Notes: generated by a model not told the origin, from the letters alone. A stretch of DNA of 64,000 nt from Aestuariivivens sediminicola (GCF_022662015.1 NZ_JAKMCM010000003.1:186001-250000), one strand, 5' to 3'; counted from the stretch's first letter, positions 35,689 to 45,115 are shown. Numbers and translations are program-made.

Positions 35689-36234
35689 ATGAGTAAAAAG
35701 GACAAAGAACATACAGAATCGGCGCAGGTCGAAGAGGTGCAAACCGAATCCGTAGAGGTTGAAGAGCAGGAAGCAGACCAGAAGACGGCAGAAGAAAAGC
35801 TTAAGGACCAATTGCAACAGGAAAAGGATAAGTTTTTGCGTTTGTTTGCCGAGTTTGAAAATTATAAAAAGCGTACGGCAAAGGAGCGTATCGATTTATT
35901 TAAAACAGCAGGTCAGGATGTGATGTCGGCCTTATTGCCTGTGTTGGATGATTTTGACAGGGCGTATTTGGAAATATCGAAAACCAAGGAGAAAGAACTT
36001 TTAAAGGGTGTAGAATTAATCGGTAACAAGTTAAAAGGCGTATTAGAGCAGAAGGGACTGTCCTTAATTAAGGTGCAGAAGGGCGATGAGTTCAATGCGG
36101 ATAATCATGAGGCCATCACACAGATCCCGGCACCTTCGGAGGATTTAAAGGGTAAAATTATTGACGTTATAGAGAAGGGGTATAAATTGGGCGATAAGGT
36201 GATACGCTTTCCAAAAGTCGTTATAGGACAATAA
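35689..36234 (+). CDS. grpE: GrpE, nucleotide exchange factor of DnaK
   Basis: 181 residues. An acidic N-terminal tail precedes the long dimerising helix (LQQEKDKFLRLFAEFENYKKRT) and the C-terminal beta domain (FNADNHEAITQIPAPSEDLKG, GYKLGDKVIRFPKVVIG). It releases ADP from DnaK. The dnaJ gene starts 9 bp after its stop, so the two form an operon; dnaK is not in the window. Confidence 0.95.
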   Translation: MSKKDKEHTESAQVEEVQTESVEVEEQEADQKTAEEKLKDQLQQEKDKFLRLFAEFENYKKRTAKERIDLFKTAGQDVMSALLPVLDDFDRAYLEISKTKEKELLKGVELIGNKLKGVLEQKGLSLIKVQKGDEFNADNHEAITQIPAPSEDLKGKIIDVIEKGYKLGDKVIRFPKVVIGQ

Positions 36235-36243
36235 ACCAAGGAC

Positions 36244-37359
36244 ATGGCGAAGAGAGATTATTACGAAGTTTTAGGAGTGAGTAAAGGTGCCAGTGATGCC
36301 GAGATAAAAAAGGCCTATCGGAAGAAGGCCATTCAGTATCATCCGGATAAAAATCCTGATGATAAGGAGGCGGAGGCCAAGTTCAAAGAGGCAGCCGAGG
36401 CTTATGAGGTACTGAGTAATCCGGATAAAAAGGCACGCTATGATCAGTTTGGTCATCAGGCCTTTGAAAATGGCGGCGGCTTCGGCGGCGGCGGCATGAA
36501 TATGGAAGACATATTCAGTCAATTCGGTGATATTTTTGGAAGTGCATTTGGCGGCGGCGGTTTCTCCGGTTTTGGTGGTGGCGGTCAACGTCGTGTTAAA
36601 GGAAGTAACCTACGCATCAGAGTGAAATTGACCCTTGAGGAAATTGCAAATGGTGTTGAGAAAAAAGTTAGGGTCAAGCGAAAAGTACAAGCTCCCGGAA
36701 CCACATATAAAACCTGTAGCACCTGTCATGGTACGGGACAAGTTACCAGAATAGCCAATACCATTTTAGGAAGAATGCAAACCTCTGCGCCTTGTAATGT
36801 TTGTGGTGGAGCAGGCGAAATCATTGATAAGAAACCTTCGGATGCGGATGCGCAAGGACTCAAGATAATGGAAGAAACCGTAGCTATAAAAATCCCTGCA
36901 GGTGTTGTGGACGGTATGCAACTCAAGGTATCCGGTAAAGGAAATGATGCTCCTGGCAATGGTATTGCGGGCGATTTATTGGTTGCGATTCAAGAAGTTG
37001 AACATGAAAAATTGCAGCGGGAAGGCGATAATTTGCATTACGATCTGTATGTGAGTTACCCGGAAGCAGTTCTGGGGGCCTCTAAAGAAATAGACACGGT
37101 AACAGGTAAGGTGCGCATAAAAATAGAACCGGGTGTGCAATCCGGAAAGATTTTACGTCTGCGCGGAAAGGGCATTCCCAGTATAAATGGTTATGGAAAA
37201 GGCGATTTACTGGTTCACGTCAATGTGTGGACTCCAAAAACGCTTAACAAGCAGCAACGTGAGTTTTTCGAAACCATGCGCGACGATGAACATTTTAGTC
37301 CGAAGCCAGAAAGTACGGACAAGTCCTTTTTTGAAAAGGTGAAAGATATGTTTTCCTAA
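36244..37359 (+). CDS. dnaJ: DnaJ, DnaK co-chaperone, reduced zinc finger
   Basis: 371 residues. J domain with HPD at 33-35, a Gly/Phe-rich linker, and substrate-binding domains. The zinc region has only CSTCHGTG (Cys158/161) and CNVCGGAG (Cys184/187) rather than the four CxxCxGxG motifs of the E. coli protein, so one zinc site is expected instead of two. I recall the same loss in other Flavobacteriaceae. It stimulates DnaK ATPase and delivers unfolded clients. Confidence 0.95.
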   Translation: MAKRDYYEVLGVSKGASDAEIKKAYRKKAIQYHPDKNPDDKEAEAKFKEAAEAYEVLSNPDKKARYDQFGHQAFENGGGFGGGGMNMEDIFSQFGDIFGSAFGGGGFSGFGGGGQRRVKGSNLRIRVKLTLEEIANGVEKKVRVKRKVQAPGTTYKTCSTCHGTGQVTRIANTILGRMQTSAPCNVCGGAGEIIDKKPSDADAQGLKIMEETVAIKIPAGVVDGMQLKVSGKGNDAPGNGIAGDLLVAIQEVEHEKLQREGDNLHYDLYVSYPEAVLGASKEIDTVTGKVRIKIEPGVQSGKILRLRGKGIPSINGYGKGDLLVHVNVWTPKTLNKQQREFFETMRDDEHFSPKPESTDKSFFEKVKDMFS

Positions 37360-37378
37360 GAAAACGCCTTGAAAACTG

Positions 37379-37408
37379 AATAATCCGCCATAGTGCGGAT
37401 TATTTTTT
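37379..37408 (+). terminator. Terminator of grpE-dnaJ
   Basis: AATAATCCGC (37379-37388) pairs with GCGGATTATT (37395-37404) and is followed by TTTT. Confidence 0.9.
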
Positions 37409-37428
37409 GGGATAAGTTATTGAATACT

Positions 37429-37462
37429 TTTGCCTGTAGTATTGAAAAAAAACCTATATTTG
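37429..37462 (+). promoter_or_regulatory. Promoter of a candidate small RNA
   Basis: TTTG at 37429-37432 and TATATTTG at 37455-37462 fit the -33/-7 consensus with a 22-bp spacer. No open frame starts near it before the terminator at 37517. Confidence 0.5.
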
Positions 37463-37468
37463 ACCTAT

Positions 37469-37555
37469 CACTAATTCATATTAGTGGTAATTTTTCTTTT
37501 TCATAGCAATTTTTTTCCCATCCTTAATTCGTTAAGGGTGGGTTTTGTTTTTTAA
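37469..37555 (+). ncRNA. Candidate small RNA between dnaJ and the ABC transporter
   Basis: A start about 7 nt after the -7 box would give an RNA of about 85 nt. It begins with a perfect hairpin (CACTAAT/ATTAGTG, 37469-37486), continues with an A+T-rich single strand containing two T runs, and ends in a terminator whose loop is TTCG. No rRNA, tRNA, riboswitch or known small RNA family is recognised. It may also simply be a leader of the ABC operon. Confidence 0.35.
37517..37552 (+). terminator. Terminator with TTCG loop
   Basis: CCCATCCTTAA pairs with TTAAGGGTGGG (one wobble) around a TTCG loop and is followed by TTTTGTTTTTT. Confidence 0.8.
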
Positions 37556-37650
37556 TAAAACCTTCTTTTTCGGCCATTTCTTGCCAAGGCATGACATTAC
37601 CTTTATAACATTTAATATATTTACACACGCTAAATGCATTAATCGAATTC

Positions 37651-38577
37651 ATGAGCAACCTATTGGAAGTACAGTCCGTATCCAAAAATTTTGGAACCTT
37701 CAAAGCTTTAAATAATGTGTCAATTACCGTCCCAAGGGGCAGTATCTTTGGATTATTGGGTCCAAATGGAGCAGGTAAGACCACACTGATCAGGATTATT
37801 AATCAAATTACCATGCCGGATTCTGGCACAGTGCGATTGGATGGGGAAGAATTATGTAAAGACCATATTAAGGACATAGGGTATTTACCGGAAGAACGCG
37901 GTTTATATAAATCGATGAAGGTGGGGGAGCAGGCCATGTATTTGGCCCAATTAAAAGGATTGGGTAAATCGGAGGCGAAAGCGCGATTAAAATACTGGTT
38001 TGAACGTTTGGAAATAGGGGATTGGTGGAACAAAAAGATCCAGGAATTATCTAAGGGTATGGCTCAGAAAGTGCAATTTGTTGTTACCGTACTCCATCAG
38101 CCCAAACTACTCATCTTTGATGAACCCTTTTCGGGATTTGATCCCATTAATGCCAATTTGATCAAGGATGAAATATTGCGTATTCGAGATATTGGTGCAA
38201 CGGTTATTTTTTCGACGCACAGGATGGAATCCGTTGAGGAATTGTGTGACGATATTGCCTTGATCAACAAGTCCAATAAGATTTTGGAAGGCAGGTTGCT
38301 CGACATAAAACGACAATACAAGATAAACACCTTTGAAGTTGGCATTGAGACGGAGAACAAAGAAAAGCTTCACGGACTTTTATCCGAAAGGTTTGAAGTC
38401 TCACCGGCAAACTTTAAAACTTTGAATGATGAATTAAAACTGAACATTAAGATTCAAAATGGTGATACCCCAAACACCTTATTTCACTATTTGTCGAATC
38501 ACGGAGAGGTGTCCCATTTCGTGGAACTCATTCCCAGTGTCAATGATATTTTCATTCAAACGGTTATGAACAACTAA
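37651..38577 (+). CDS. ABC transporter ATP-binding protein, NatA-like
   Basis: 308 residues. Walker A GPNGAGKT (37-44), signature LSKGM (133-137), Walker B LLIFDEPFSGFDP and an H-loop in STHRMESVEELCD. The long C-terminal extension (after residue 220) is typical of NatA-type exporters. The permease gene follows after 4 bp. It would power export of an unknown substrate, possibly sodium or a lipid-like compound. Confidence 0.9.
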   Translation: MSNLLEVQSVSKNFGTFKALNNVSITVPRGSIFGLLGPNGAGKTTLIRIINQITMPDSGTVRLDGEELCKDHIKDIGYLPEERGLYKSMKVGEQAMYLAQLKGLGKSEAKARLKYWFERLEIGDWWNKKIQELSKGMAQKVQFVVTVLHQPKLLIFDEPFSGFDPINANLIKDEILRIRDIGATVIFSTHRMESVEELCDDIALINKSNKILEGRLLDIKRQYKINTFEVGIETENKEKLHGLLSERFEVSPANFKTLNDELKLNIKIQNGDTPNTLFHYLSNHGEVSHFVELIPSVNDIFIQTVMNN

Positions 38578-38581
38578 AATT

Positions 38582-39895
38582 ATGAACCATTTACCACTTA
38601 TCATTAAGCGGGAATACCTGACGAAAGTCAGGAATAAGTCCTTTGTTGTAATGACTATTCTCAGTCCCGTTATATTCATTGCCCTTATTGCCGTCGTGGC
38701 TTATATAACCCAATTAAACAACGACAAGGTACATACCATTTCAGTGTTGGATGAGTCCGGTGTTGTAGCTGATGTATTCAAGGGATCGGAAAAGACAAAG
38801 TATGAAATTCTTGAAAACATGTCCCTTGAAGATGCCAAGAACATTACAAGAACATCAGAAAATTACGGATTGCTGCACATACAGAAATCAGATCACTTTG
38901 AGGATTTAAGCAATACGATCAATTTTTATTCGGAAGAGTCACCATCACTCAGGGTGGTCTCTGACCTGGAGAATAAAATTGCAAAGCAATTAACCGATCT
39001 TAAACTTATTCAGGAAGGTATTGACGTGGACCTGATTAATAATTCGAAAATTAAGATTGACATTGTCCAAGAGAGTTTTGAAGGCGAGAAAACCTCTAAG
39101 ACGGATAGCATTTTGAAACTGGCCTTTGGAGGTATGGCAGGCTATTTATTGTTCATGTTCATCATTATTTATGGCAATATGATCATGCGAAGCGTCATAG
39201 AGGAAAAAACAAGTCGCATCATAGAAATAATCATATCTTCTGTGAAGCCCGTACAGCTCATGTTAGGAAAAATAATAGGAACCTCATTGGCCGGAATTAC
39301 GCAGTTCGTTATTTGGTTAATTATAGGCGGTGTTCTAATGGCCCTGGTATCTGTTCTGTTTGGTATCGACCCGGGCCAGTTACAAAACTCACAGCAAGAG
39401 GTCTTGCAACAGACTTTGGAACAACCGGAACTCAATGTTCAGGTGCAAAATATCATGACCTCCTTCTTCAATTTGCCAATTATCAATTTAATTGTGGCTT
39501 TTGTTTTGTATTTTTTGGGAGGCTATTTGTTATACAGTTCACTGTATGCGGCCATCGGTGCGGCAGTCGATAATGAAACAGATACCCAACAATTTATACT
39601 GCCCATATTGATGCCCTTGATTTTGGCGGTTTATGTCGGTATTTTTACAGTTATCGAGGATCCGCATGGTACGGTTTCGGTGGTGTTTTCATTTATTCCA
39701 TTTACATCACCTGTAGTTATGCTCATGCGAATTCCGTTCGGTGTACCTTTATGGCAGCAGATAGTGGCCTTGTTGTTGTTAATTGCTACCTTTATGTTTA
39801 CAGTTTGGTTTGCCGCCAAAATATATCGCGTTGGTATTTTAATGTATGGAAAGAAACCGAGTTACAAAGAATTGATTAAATGGATAAAGTATTGA
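38582..39895 (+). CDS. ABC transporter permease, NatB-like
   Basis: 437 residues. One N-terminal membrane helix, a large extracytoplasmic domain (about residues 45-195), then a bundle of five or six helices (ABC2_membrane_3 layout: YGNMIMRSVIEEKTSRIIEI, IISSVKPVQLMLGK). This is the partner of the ATPase at 37651. The substrate cannot be read from the sequence. Confidence 0.9.
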   Translation: MNHLPLIIKREYLTKVRNKSFVVMTILSPVIFIALIAVVAYITQLNNDKVHTISVLDESGVVADVFKGSEKTKYEILENMSLEDAKNITRTSENYGLLHIQKSDHFEDLSNTINFYSEESPSLRVVSDLENKIAKQLTDLKLIQEGIDVDLINNSKIKIDIVQESFEGEKTSKTDSILKLAFGGMAGYLLFMFIIIYGNMIMRSVIEEKTSRIIEIIISSVKPVQLMLGKIIGTSLAGITQFVIWLIIGGVLMALVSVLFGIDPGQLQNSQQEVLQQTLEQPELNVQVQNIMTSFFNLPIINLIVAFVLYFLGGYLLYSSLYAAIGAAVDNETDTQQFILPILMPLILAVYVGIFTVIEDPHGTVSVVFSFIPFTSPVVMLMRIPFGVPLWQQIVALLLLIATFMFTVWFAAKIYRVGILMYGKKPSYKELIKWIKY

Positions 39896-39896
39896 G

Positions 39897-40802
39897 ATGC
39901 AAGATAATGTCACAGATAAAATAGAAGATAAGGTAGAACAGGTCAGTGAGGTGATAGCCGATAGTTCCATTTGGGAAAGTTTCAAGAACTTTCTCAACCT
40001 TCATATGGATTTTAGTAATGACATCAGTATTTCGATTCTCGATCTCTTAATTGTTGTTACGGTAATTTTTATTACCTCCATTATTTTAAGAATCCTGTTT
40101 AGAATCCTTACCCGTAAACTCCCCAAAGATGATAAAATTAAGTTTAATGTCGTATTTGGTTATTTCAGATGGCTAATTTATCTTATCATCCTGCTGATTA
40201 CTTTAGATTCCATAGGAGTTAATGTCACTGCTATTTTTGCAGCTTCAGCGGCCCTGCTCATCGGCGTTGGATTGGCTTTACAAACCTTATTTCAAGACAT
40301 TATATCCGGGGTTTTTATTTTAATTGATCAGACGGTACATGTAGGTGATATTATTGAACTGGAGGGTAAAATTGGTCGTGTTGAAGAAATTAAGTTACGT
40401 ACAACCAGGGCCGTTACCATAGACAACAAGGTGCTGATTATACCTAATCACCTCTATTTAACCAACAGCCTTTACAACTGGACCCAAAACGGCACCATTA
40501 CCAGAGAGTCTGTTTCCGTGGGTGTGGCCTACGGAAGTGATGTGCAATTGGTTAAGAAGCTCCTAATTCAGGCGGTTAGTGACCATCCGGAGGTGTTAAG
40601 TGAACCTGAACCCACCGTAGTATTTACGGATTTTGGCGACAGTTCCCTTAATTTTAAAATAGTTTTTACAATGAATGATAGCTTTAAAGCACAATTTCCC
40701 AAGAGTGATATACGTTTTGAGATAGATCGATTGTTTAGAGAACATCATGTTACCATTCCGTTCCCACAGCGCGATGTACATATTTATAGAAAATCAACAT
40801 AG
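39897..40802 (+). CDS. MscS-type mechanosensitive channel
   Basis: 301 residues. Three membrane helices; the pore-lining TM3 contains AASAALLIGVGLALQTLFQD and is followed by the beta domain (SGVFILIDQTVHVGDIIEL, KIGRVEEIKLRTT, PNHLYLTNSLYNW). It releases solutes on hypo-osmotic shock. It begins one base after the permease stop, so it belongs to the same operon. Confidence 0.92.
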   Translation: MQDNVTDKIEDKVEQVSEVIADSSIWESFKNFLNLHMDFSNDISISILDLLIVVTVIFITSIILRILFRILTRKLPKDDKIKFNVVFGYFRWLIYLIILLITLDSIGVNVTAIFAASAALLIGVGLALQTLFQDIISGVFILIDQTVHVGDIIELEGKIGRVEEIKLRTTRAVTIDNKVLIIPNHLYLTNSLYNWTQNGTITRESVSVGVAYGSDVQLVKKLLIQAVSDHPEVLSEPEPTVVFTDFGDSSLNFKIVFTMNDSFKAQFPKSDIRFEIDRLFREHHVTIPFPQRDVHIYRKST

Positions 40803-40838
40803 AAAAGGAGTATTTACCACATAAACACATATCAAAAT

Positions 40839-41723
40839 TTGAAGTGTCGTGTTTTTAAAGCATTTTTTTTGTTGGTCTTCCTTGGGGCGTACAACAACAC
40901 AAATGCCCAACTCACAGATTTGCTGCGATTGGAATACTCCTTTATTCCAAAAAACAAGTCCGAGGATCACTATACCAGGTTGCGGGGATTAATCAATTAC
41001 CCCATCAAACTCAGCGAAGACGGTTACCTCATTGTTGGCGGGGAATATAATCGCATATTGCTGAATCTGGAGGACGACTATCCCTTTGAGACGGCTTTAT
41101 TAGATAAAATTCACGTCATCGATTTAAGTTTGGGATATACCTTTAAATGGAACGACAAATGGCGTGCCGGATTTAAATTTAATCCCAGAATTGCCTCAAC
41201 TTTGACCAAATCCCTGGTTTCCGAGGACTATTTTATGAATGGAGGGGTCTATTTTATTCATGATAGGACCAAAGACACCGATTTAAAACGGCCATTCCGA
41301 TTAATTTTGGGCTTAACCTATAATGCCACAACGGGGATTCCATTTCCATTACCTTTTGTGAGTTACTTTAGAGAAATTAATCACAACTGGAGTGTTAATC
41401 TGGGTGTGCCTAAGTCCAATTTAAAATATGCCATAAATCAGCAAAACAATATCCAGGCTTTTGTTGGTTTAGATGGTTATTTAGCACATATTCAGCAACC
41501 ACTGCTTATTGATGGCGAGGAGGTTGAAAATATATCATTGTCCATAATTGTTGGAGGTGTTGGCTATGAATATCTGTTTACGAAGCATTTGGTAGGGTAT
41601 TTGTATACAGGTTATACTTTTAGGTTAAATAATGTATTGCGCAATAATAAAAGAGATGAAATCTATAAATTAGATGATGTCAATGCGTTTTATTTAAGAA
41701 CAGGAATAAAATTTAAACTATAA
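40839..41723 (+). CDS. DUF6268-like outer-membrane beta-barrel protein
   Basis: 294 residues with a signal peptide (KAFFLLVFLGAYNNTNAQ). Alternating strands and a C-terminal aromatic/hydrophobic pattern suggest an outer-membrane barrel; the layout resembles DUF6268. No ATG is available before the signal peptide; the only start in the frame after the MscS stop is the TTG at 40839. It sits between the MscS gene and the response regulator, with 36 bp and 2 bp gaps. Function unknown. Confidence 0.7.
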   Translation: MKCRVFKAFFLLVFLGAYNNTNAQLTDLLRLEYSFIPKNKSEDHYTRLRGLINYPIKLSEDGYLIVGGEYNRILLNLEDDYPFETALLDKIHVIDLSLGYTFKWNDKWRAGFKFNPRIASTLTKSLVSEDYFMNGGVYFIHDRTKDTDLKRPFRLILGLTYNATTGIPFPLPFVSYFREINHNWSVNLGVPKSNLKYAINQQNNIQAFVGLDGYLAHIQQPLLIDGEEVENISLSIIVGGVGYEYLFTKHLVGYLYTGYTFRLNNVLRNNKRDEIYKLDDVNAFYLRTGIKFKL

Positions 41724-41725
41724 CT

Positions 41726-42889
41726 ATGTCAAAAATACTGGTAATAGAGGATGAAGCCGCGATTCGGCGCGTGCTCGTCAAGATTCTATCGGAAGAGAAC
41801 GACACCTATACCGTCGAAGAGGCAGAAGACGGCTTAAGCGGTATCGAGAAAATAAAAAATGAAGACTATGATTTGGTGCTTTGTGATATCAAGATGCCGA
41901 AAATGGACGGGGTAGAGGTCCTTGAGGCGACAAAGAAGATAAAACCTGAAATTCCAATAGTCATGATTTCCGGTCATGGCGATTTAGATACGGCTGTCAA
42001 TACCATGCGTCTGGGAGCCTTCGATTATATTTCGAAACCGCCGGACCTGAACCGATTGTTGAATACGGTTAGAAATGCTTTGGATAGGAAGGAATTGGTG
42101 GTTGAAAACAAAATCCTGAAGAAGAAAGTAAGTAAGAAGTACGAAATGATCGGGGAGAGCGAAGCCATCTCCAAGATTAAGGACATGATCGATAAGGTGG
42201 CCCCGACAGATGCCCGTGTACTCATTACAGGTCCCAATGGCACGGGAAAAGAATTGGTGGCACATTGGCTGCATGAAAAAAGCGAGCGTTCCAAAGGCCC
42301 TCTCATTGAAGTCAACTGCGCTGCCATTCCAAGCGAACTCATAGAAAGCGAGTTGTTTGGACATGTAAAGGGCGCCTTCACCAGTGCAAACAAAGACAGG
42401 GCGGGAAAATTTGAAGCGGCTAACGGCGGTACTATCTTTCTCGATGAAATTGGCGATATGAGCCTTTCGGCCCAGGCCAAGGTCTTAAGGGCCTTACAGG
42501 AAAATAAGATCCAGCGCGTGGGGAGCGATAAAGATATAAAAGTCGATGTTCGTGTGGTGGCGGCTACCAATAAAGACCTCAAGAAAGAAATTGAATCGGG
42601 TAAATTCAGGGAAGACCTTTACCACAGACTGGCGGTTATTTTAATAGAAGTTCCGGCACTGAACAACAGAAGAGATGATATTCCCCTGTTGGTCGATTAT
42701 TTCTCCGAAAAGATTGCCAATGAACAGGGAACTGCTAAAAAGCGATTTACTGAAAAAGCCCTCCGGCAACTGCAGGATTACGACTGGACAGGAAATATTC
42801 GAGAACTGCGAAATGTAGTAGAACGTCTTATCATACTTGGAGGGAATGAGGTCAGCGAATCCGATGTCCAACTCTTTGCAAGCAAATAA
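41726..42889 (+). CDS. Sigma54-dependent response regulator (NtrC family) lacking a DNA-binding domain
   Basis: 387 residues. Receiver domain with Asp54; AAA+ domain with Walker A GPNGTGKE (170-177), sigma54-contact loop GAFTSA (217-222, variant of GAFTGA) and Walker B GGTIFLDE (235-242), plus the arginine-finger region FREDLYHRL. The protein stops after the AAA+ lid (NIRELRNVVERLIIL...), with no Fis-type helix-turn-helix. It would activate sigma54 promoters from solution or with help from another protein. No kinase gene is adjacent. Confidence 0.9.
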   Translation: MSKILVIEDEAAIRRVLVKILSEENDTYTVEEAEDGLSGIEKIKNEDYDLVLCDIKMPKMDGVEVLEATKKIKPEIPIVMISGHGDLDTAVNTMRLGAFDYISKPPDLNRLLNTVRNALDRKELVVENKILKKKVSKKYEMIGESEAISKIKDMIDKVAPTDARVLITGPNGTGKELVAHWLHEKSERSKGPLIEVNCAAIPSELIESELFGHVKGAFTSANKDRAGKFEAANGGTIFLDEIGDMSLSAQAKVLRALQENKIQRVGSDKDIKVDVRVVAATNKDLKKEIESGKFREDLYHRLAVILIEVPALNNRRDDIPLLVDYFSEKIANEQGTAKKRFTEKALRQLQDYDWTGNIRELRNVVERLIILGGNEVSESDVQLFASK

Positions 42890-43030
42890 ACGGGTTTGAA
42901 GTCGTGCGCAAGGTGTGTATTCATACCCGCCTTTGAACAGCAACTTTTTTAGGAACTGCTCTTGAGTTATGAATGGTTATTTTTACGGTTTGAATACGTG
43001 AAAGACTATAGTTTTGTAGGAATAATTTGT

Positions 43031-43038
43031 TACTTTTG
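43031..43038 (+). promoter_or_regulatory. -7 element of the HU-family gene
   Basis: TACTTTTG matches TAnnTTTG exactly, 30 bp before the ATG at 43069. Confidence 0.45.
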
Positions 43039-43068
43039 GTTTAATTATACTATAAAACAAATTCGACT

Positions 43069-43449
43069 ATGGCCATTCCATACAGAGCAATATACAAAAC
43101 GGTCCAATTGGTTACCGGACTGAAGAAACGCTGGTATGCCTCAAGCTTTGCCAAGGGACGTTGCGATTTGAATCGATTAACCCAATCCATTGGGAAAAGC
43201 AGTACCATGAGTCCTGCCGATGTTCATGGTGTGATCTATGCCCTCATAGAGGCTTCAATTGCTGAGCTGAAAGAAGGCCAGATCGTAGACCTTGGTGATT
43301 TCGGATCATTACAGGTCAAAATTCGCAGTAAAGGAGCCGATACGGAAGCTGCGGTTAACAAACAATTAATAAGATCTTCTGAACTTATGTTCACTCCCGG
43401 TAAACCGTTTAAGGAAATGCTCACTCAGCTCGAATATGAGAAGCACTAG
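43069..43449 (+). CDS. HU-family (HU-HIG) DNA-binding protein
   Basis: 126 residues. The HU fold is visible in DLNRLTQSIGKSSTMSPADVHGVIYALIEASIAELKEGQIVDLGDFGSLQVKI. The N-terminal extension (AIPYRAIYKTVQLVTGLKKR) and the C-terminal part (FTPGKPFKEMLTQLEYEK) are typical of the Bacteroidetes HU-HIG group. It would bend DNA as a nucleoid protein. Alone in its transcript. Confidence 0.85.
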   Translation: MAIPYRAIYKTVQLVTGLKKRWYASSFAKGRCDLNRLTQSIGKSSTMSPADVHGVIYALIEASIAELKEGQIVDLGDFGSLQVKIRSKGADTEAAVNKQLIRSSELMFTPGKPFKEMLTQLEYEKH

Positions 43450-43506
43450 GCACAAGGCTTTAATGCTCTAGGCATGAATTTTTACTTTTATAAGCACGGC
43501 ATATCG

Positions 43507-43567
43507 AAATTGTCCTGTGAATTTTGAAAATTGTCCTGTGAATTTTCAAAATTCACAGGACAATTTT
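43507..43567. repeat. Intergenic hairpin repeat, copy 2
   Basis: AAATTGTCCTGTGAATTTT at 43507-43525 and 43528-43546, then its inverse at 43548-43566. The arrangement is identical to that at 11904-11963, with a different spacer after the first half. It lies downstream of the HU gene between convergent genes, and the run of T after it suggests it can also terminate transcription. Confidence 0.85.
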
Positions 43568-43747
43568 TTACAATACTGCTTAAGAAATTAGTTCACGAAG
43601 ACGATAGAAATGCAAAGCGGTGCCAATAGAAGGAGAAAAAGTCGCCGGAGTTCATTCTTTATTAGAAGACACCTCGATGGGTAGAGCCTTTTTACCCCTT
43701 TTAATGAGGGGTGCCCTCCGGATAACAATAGATTTTAATTCTCTATT

Positions 43748-44500
43748 TCAATTGGCGCTGCACGAATTAAGTTCAGCCATGTAATTAGAGGCCAACCCTT
43801 TAATCGTTTGGTTAAAATAACTTTTTATGGCTTCTAAACTTTGGGTTTCCAATTCGTCTTCTGTGGCTACTTCAGCCTTTAAGGTATCATGGTTGCAACT
43901 GCAGATATGTAAGGTTTCATTATACGTTTTAATGGTGGAGCTAATGGCAATTTCATAAGAGTGAATCAGTTCTTTTTTCTTAAGAAGAAGTGATTTTTCC
44001 TGCTGTTCTGCTAATTTGGCCTTAAGTTCTGCTTCCTTTCGCTTTAGGGCATCCTGCTGCTGCCTGAGTTTCAATTGCTCTTTTTCCAAATCGCTCAGCG
44101 TACTCGACTTATTCGTTTCGGAAATCAGTGTCGTTGAGGCCACGGAACATTTATCAATTTCAATCACACATTCCCTGCTGATATCGCGTGCCCTTTTTAC
44201 AAAAAAACGACCGTCTTCGTAAGTCTCTGCTGTATCTACTTTCGCCAGTAGATCGATGCTTTTGTTCGCAAGGATCAGGGCCTTTACACAGTTACAGTTG
44301 CCCATTGCCTTCTTGGCCAGTTTGAATGACTTTAATGAACGATCTGCAAAATATTTTAAATGACTGATATTATTGGAGTCATAGGCCTCCTTAACGTGAG
44401 AATAAGCAATGACAAAATAGGAATTAGCTTCGTCACATTCGTTCTGAGAAAAGGCATTGAGGCCCATTGCGAACAGACTTAAAATCAAGAAAATTTTCAT
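43748..44500 (-). CDS. Secreted coiled-coil protein, unknown function
   Basis: 250 residues with a signal peptide (ending NAFSQ). Eight or more cysteines lie outside the coiled coil (SRECVIEIDKC, MGNCNCVKA, HICSCNHDT). A heptad-rich stretch, about residues 130-175 (DLEKEQLKLRQQQDALKRKE), predicts a coiled coil. It is probably periplasmic with disulfides. I recognise no family; relatives I recall are limited to Flavobacteriia. Confidence 0.6.
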   Translation of the reverse strand: MKIFLILSLFAMGLNAFSQNECDEANSYFVIAYSHVKEAYDSNNISHLKYFADRSLKSFKLAKKAMGNCNCVKALILANKSIDLLAKVDTAETYEDGRFFVKRARDISRECVIEIDKCSVASTTLISETNKSSTLSDLEKEQLKLRQQQDALKRKEAELKAKLAEQQEKSLLLKKKELIHSYEIAISSTIKTYNETLHICSCNHDTLKAEVATEDELETQSLEAIKSYFNQTIKGLASNYMAELNSCSAN

Positions 44501-44581
44501 GGGATTTGGGTTTAATACATAAATAGGTAGGGCTAATGTACTAAAAACACGACATTTATGTGTGCCGTTCGTCGAAAACTC

Positions 44582-45115
44582 CTAATTCCTGACCCGTTCG
44601 GCCTTGTAATCCTCTATGTGCTGCACAAATTGGTCAATTTTACCCATAACCGCCTCGTTTAGCCTATTATCTTTAACATAGGTGTGAATATCACCCAGGT
44701 AATGCATACCTAAATAGTTGGCCGATTCATAAAAAGGCATATTGAAACCTGCTATCAGGTCATCCGAATTGCTGCAACTGATCATGGCCATCCGCTTTCC
44801 TCGAAGTTTCCGGCCGGTTTCCTTGTGAACTCTCAGAAGATCCGATATTCTATCAAAGAACACCTTTAAAATACCGCTCATACTGTACCAGTATACAGGG
44901 GTGGCAAATATAATGGTATCATAATTATTGATCATATCGGTTATCAGACCAATGAAATCGTCGTCTTTATTCTTATACTCATAATCGTAATGTCCAATGG
45001 TTTTCGTCTGTAGATCAATTTTATCAAATTGATACTTCGAAACCATGTATTCCACGATCCGTCCTGTATCACCATTGCTCCTTGAACTGGCCTGGATTAT
45101 CACTGTGCCTGTCAT
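44582..45115 (-). CDS. Flavodoxin-like NAD(P)H-dependent oxidoreductase
   Basis: 177 residues from the ATG at 45115; an earlier ATG at 45214 would add 33 residues unlike the family. A flavodoxin fold begins GTVIIQASSRSNGDTGRIVEY (FMN phosphate loop), with ATPVYWYSMSGILKVFFDRIS and AMISCSNSDD as further loops. This group (FMN_red) reduces quinones or azo compounds using NAD(P)H. The choice of start leaves about 130 bp for divergent promoters with the PPK2 gene. Confidence 0.8.
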   Translation of the reverse strand: MTGTVIIQASSRSNGDTGRIVEYMVSKYQFDKIDLQTKTIGHYDYEYKNKDDDFIGLITDMINNYDTIIFATPVYWYSMSGILKVFFDRISDLLRVHKETGRKLRGKRMAMISCSNSDDLIAGFNMPFYESANYLGMHYLGDIHTYVKDNRLNEAVMGKIDQFVQHIEDYKAERVRN

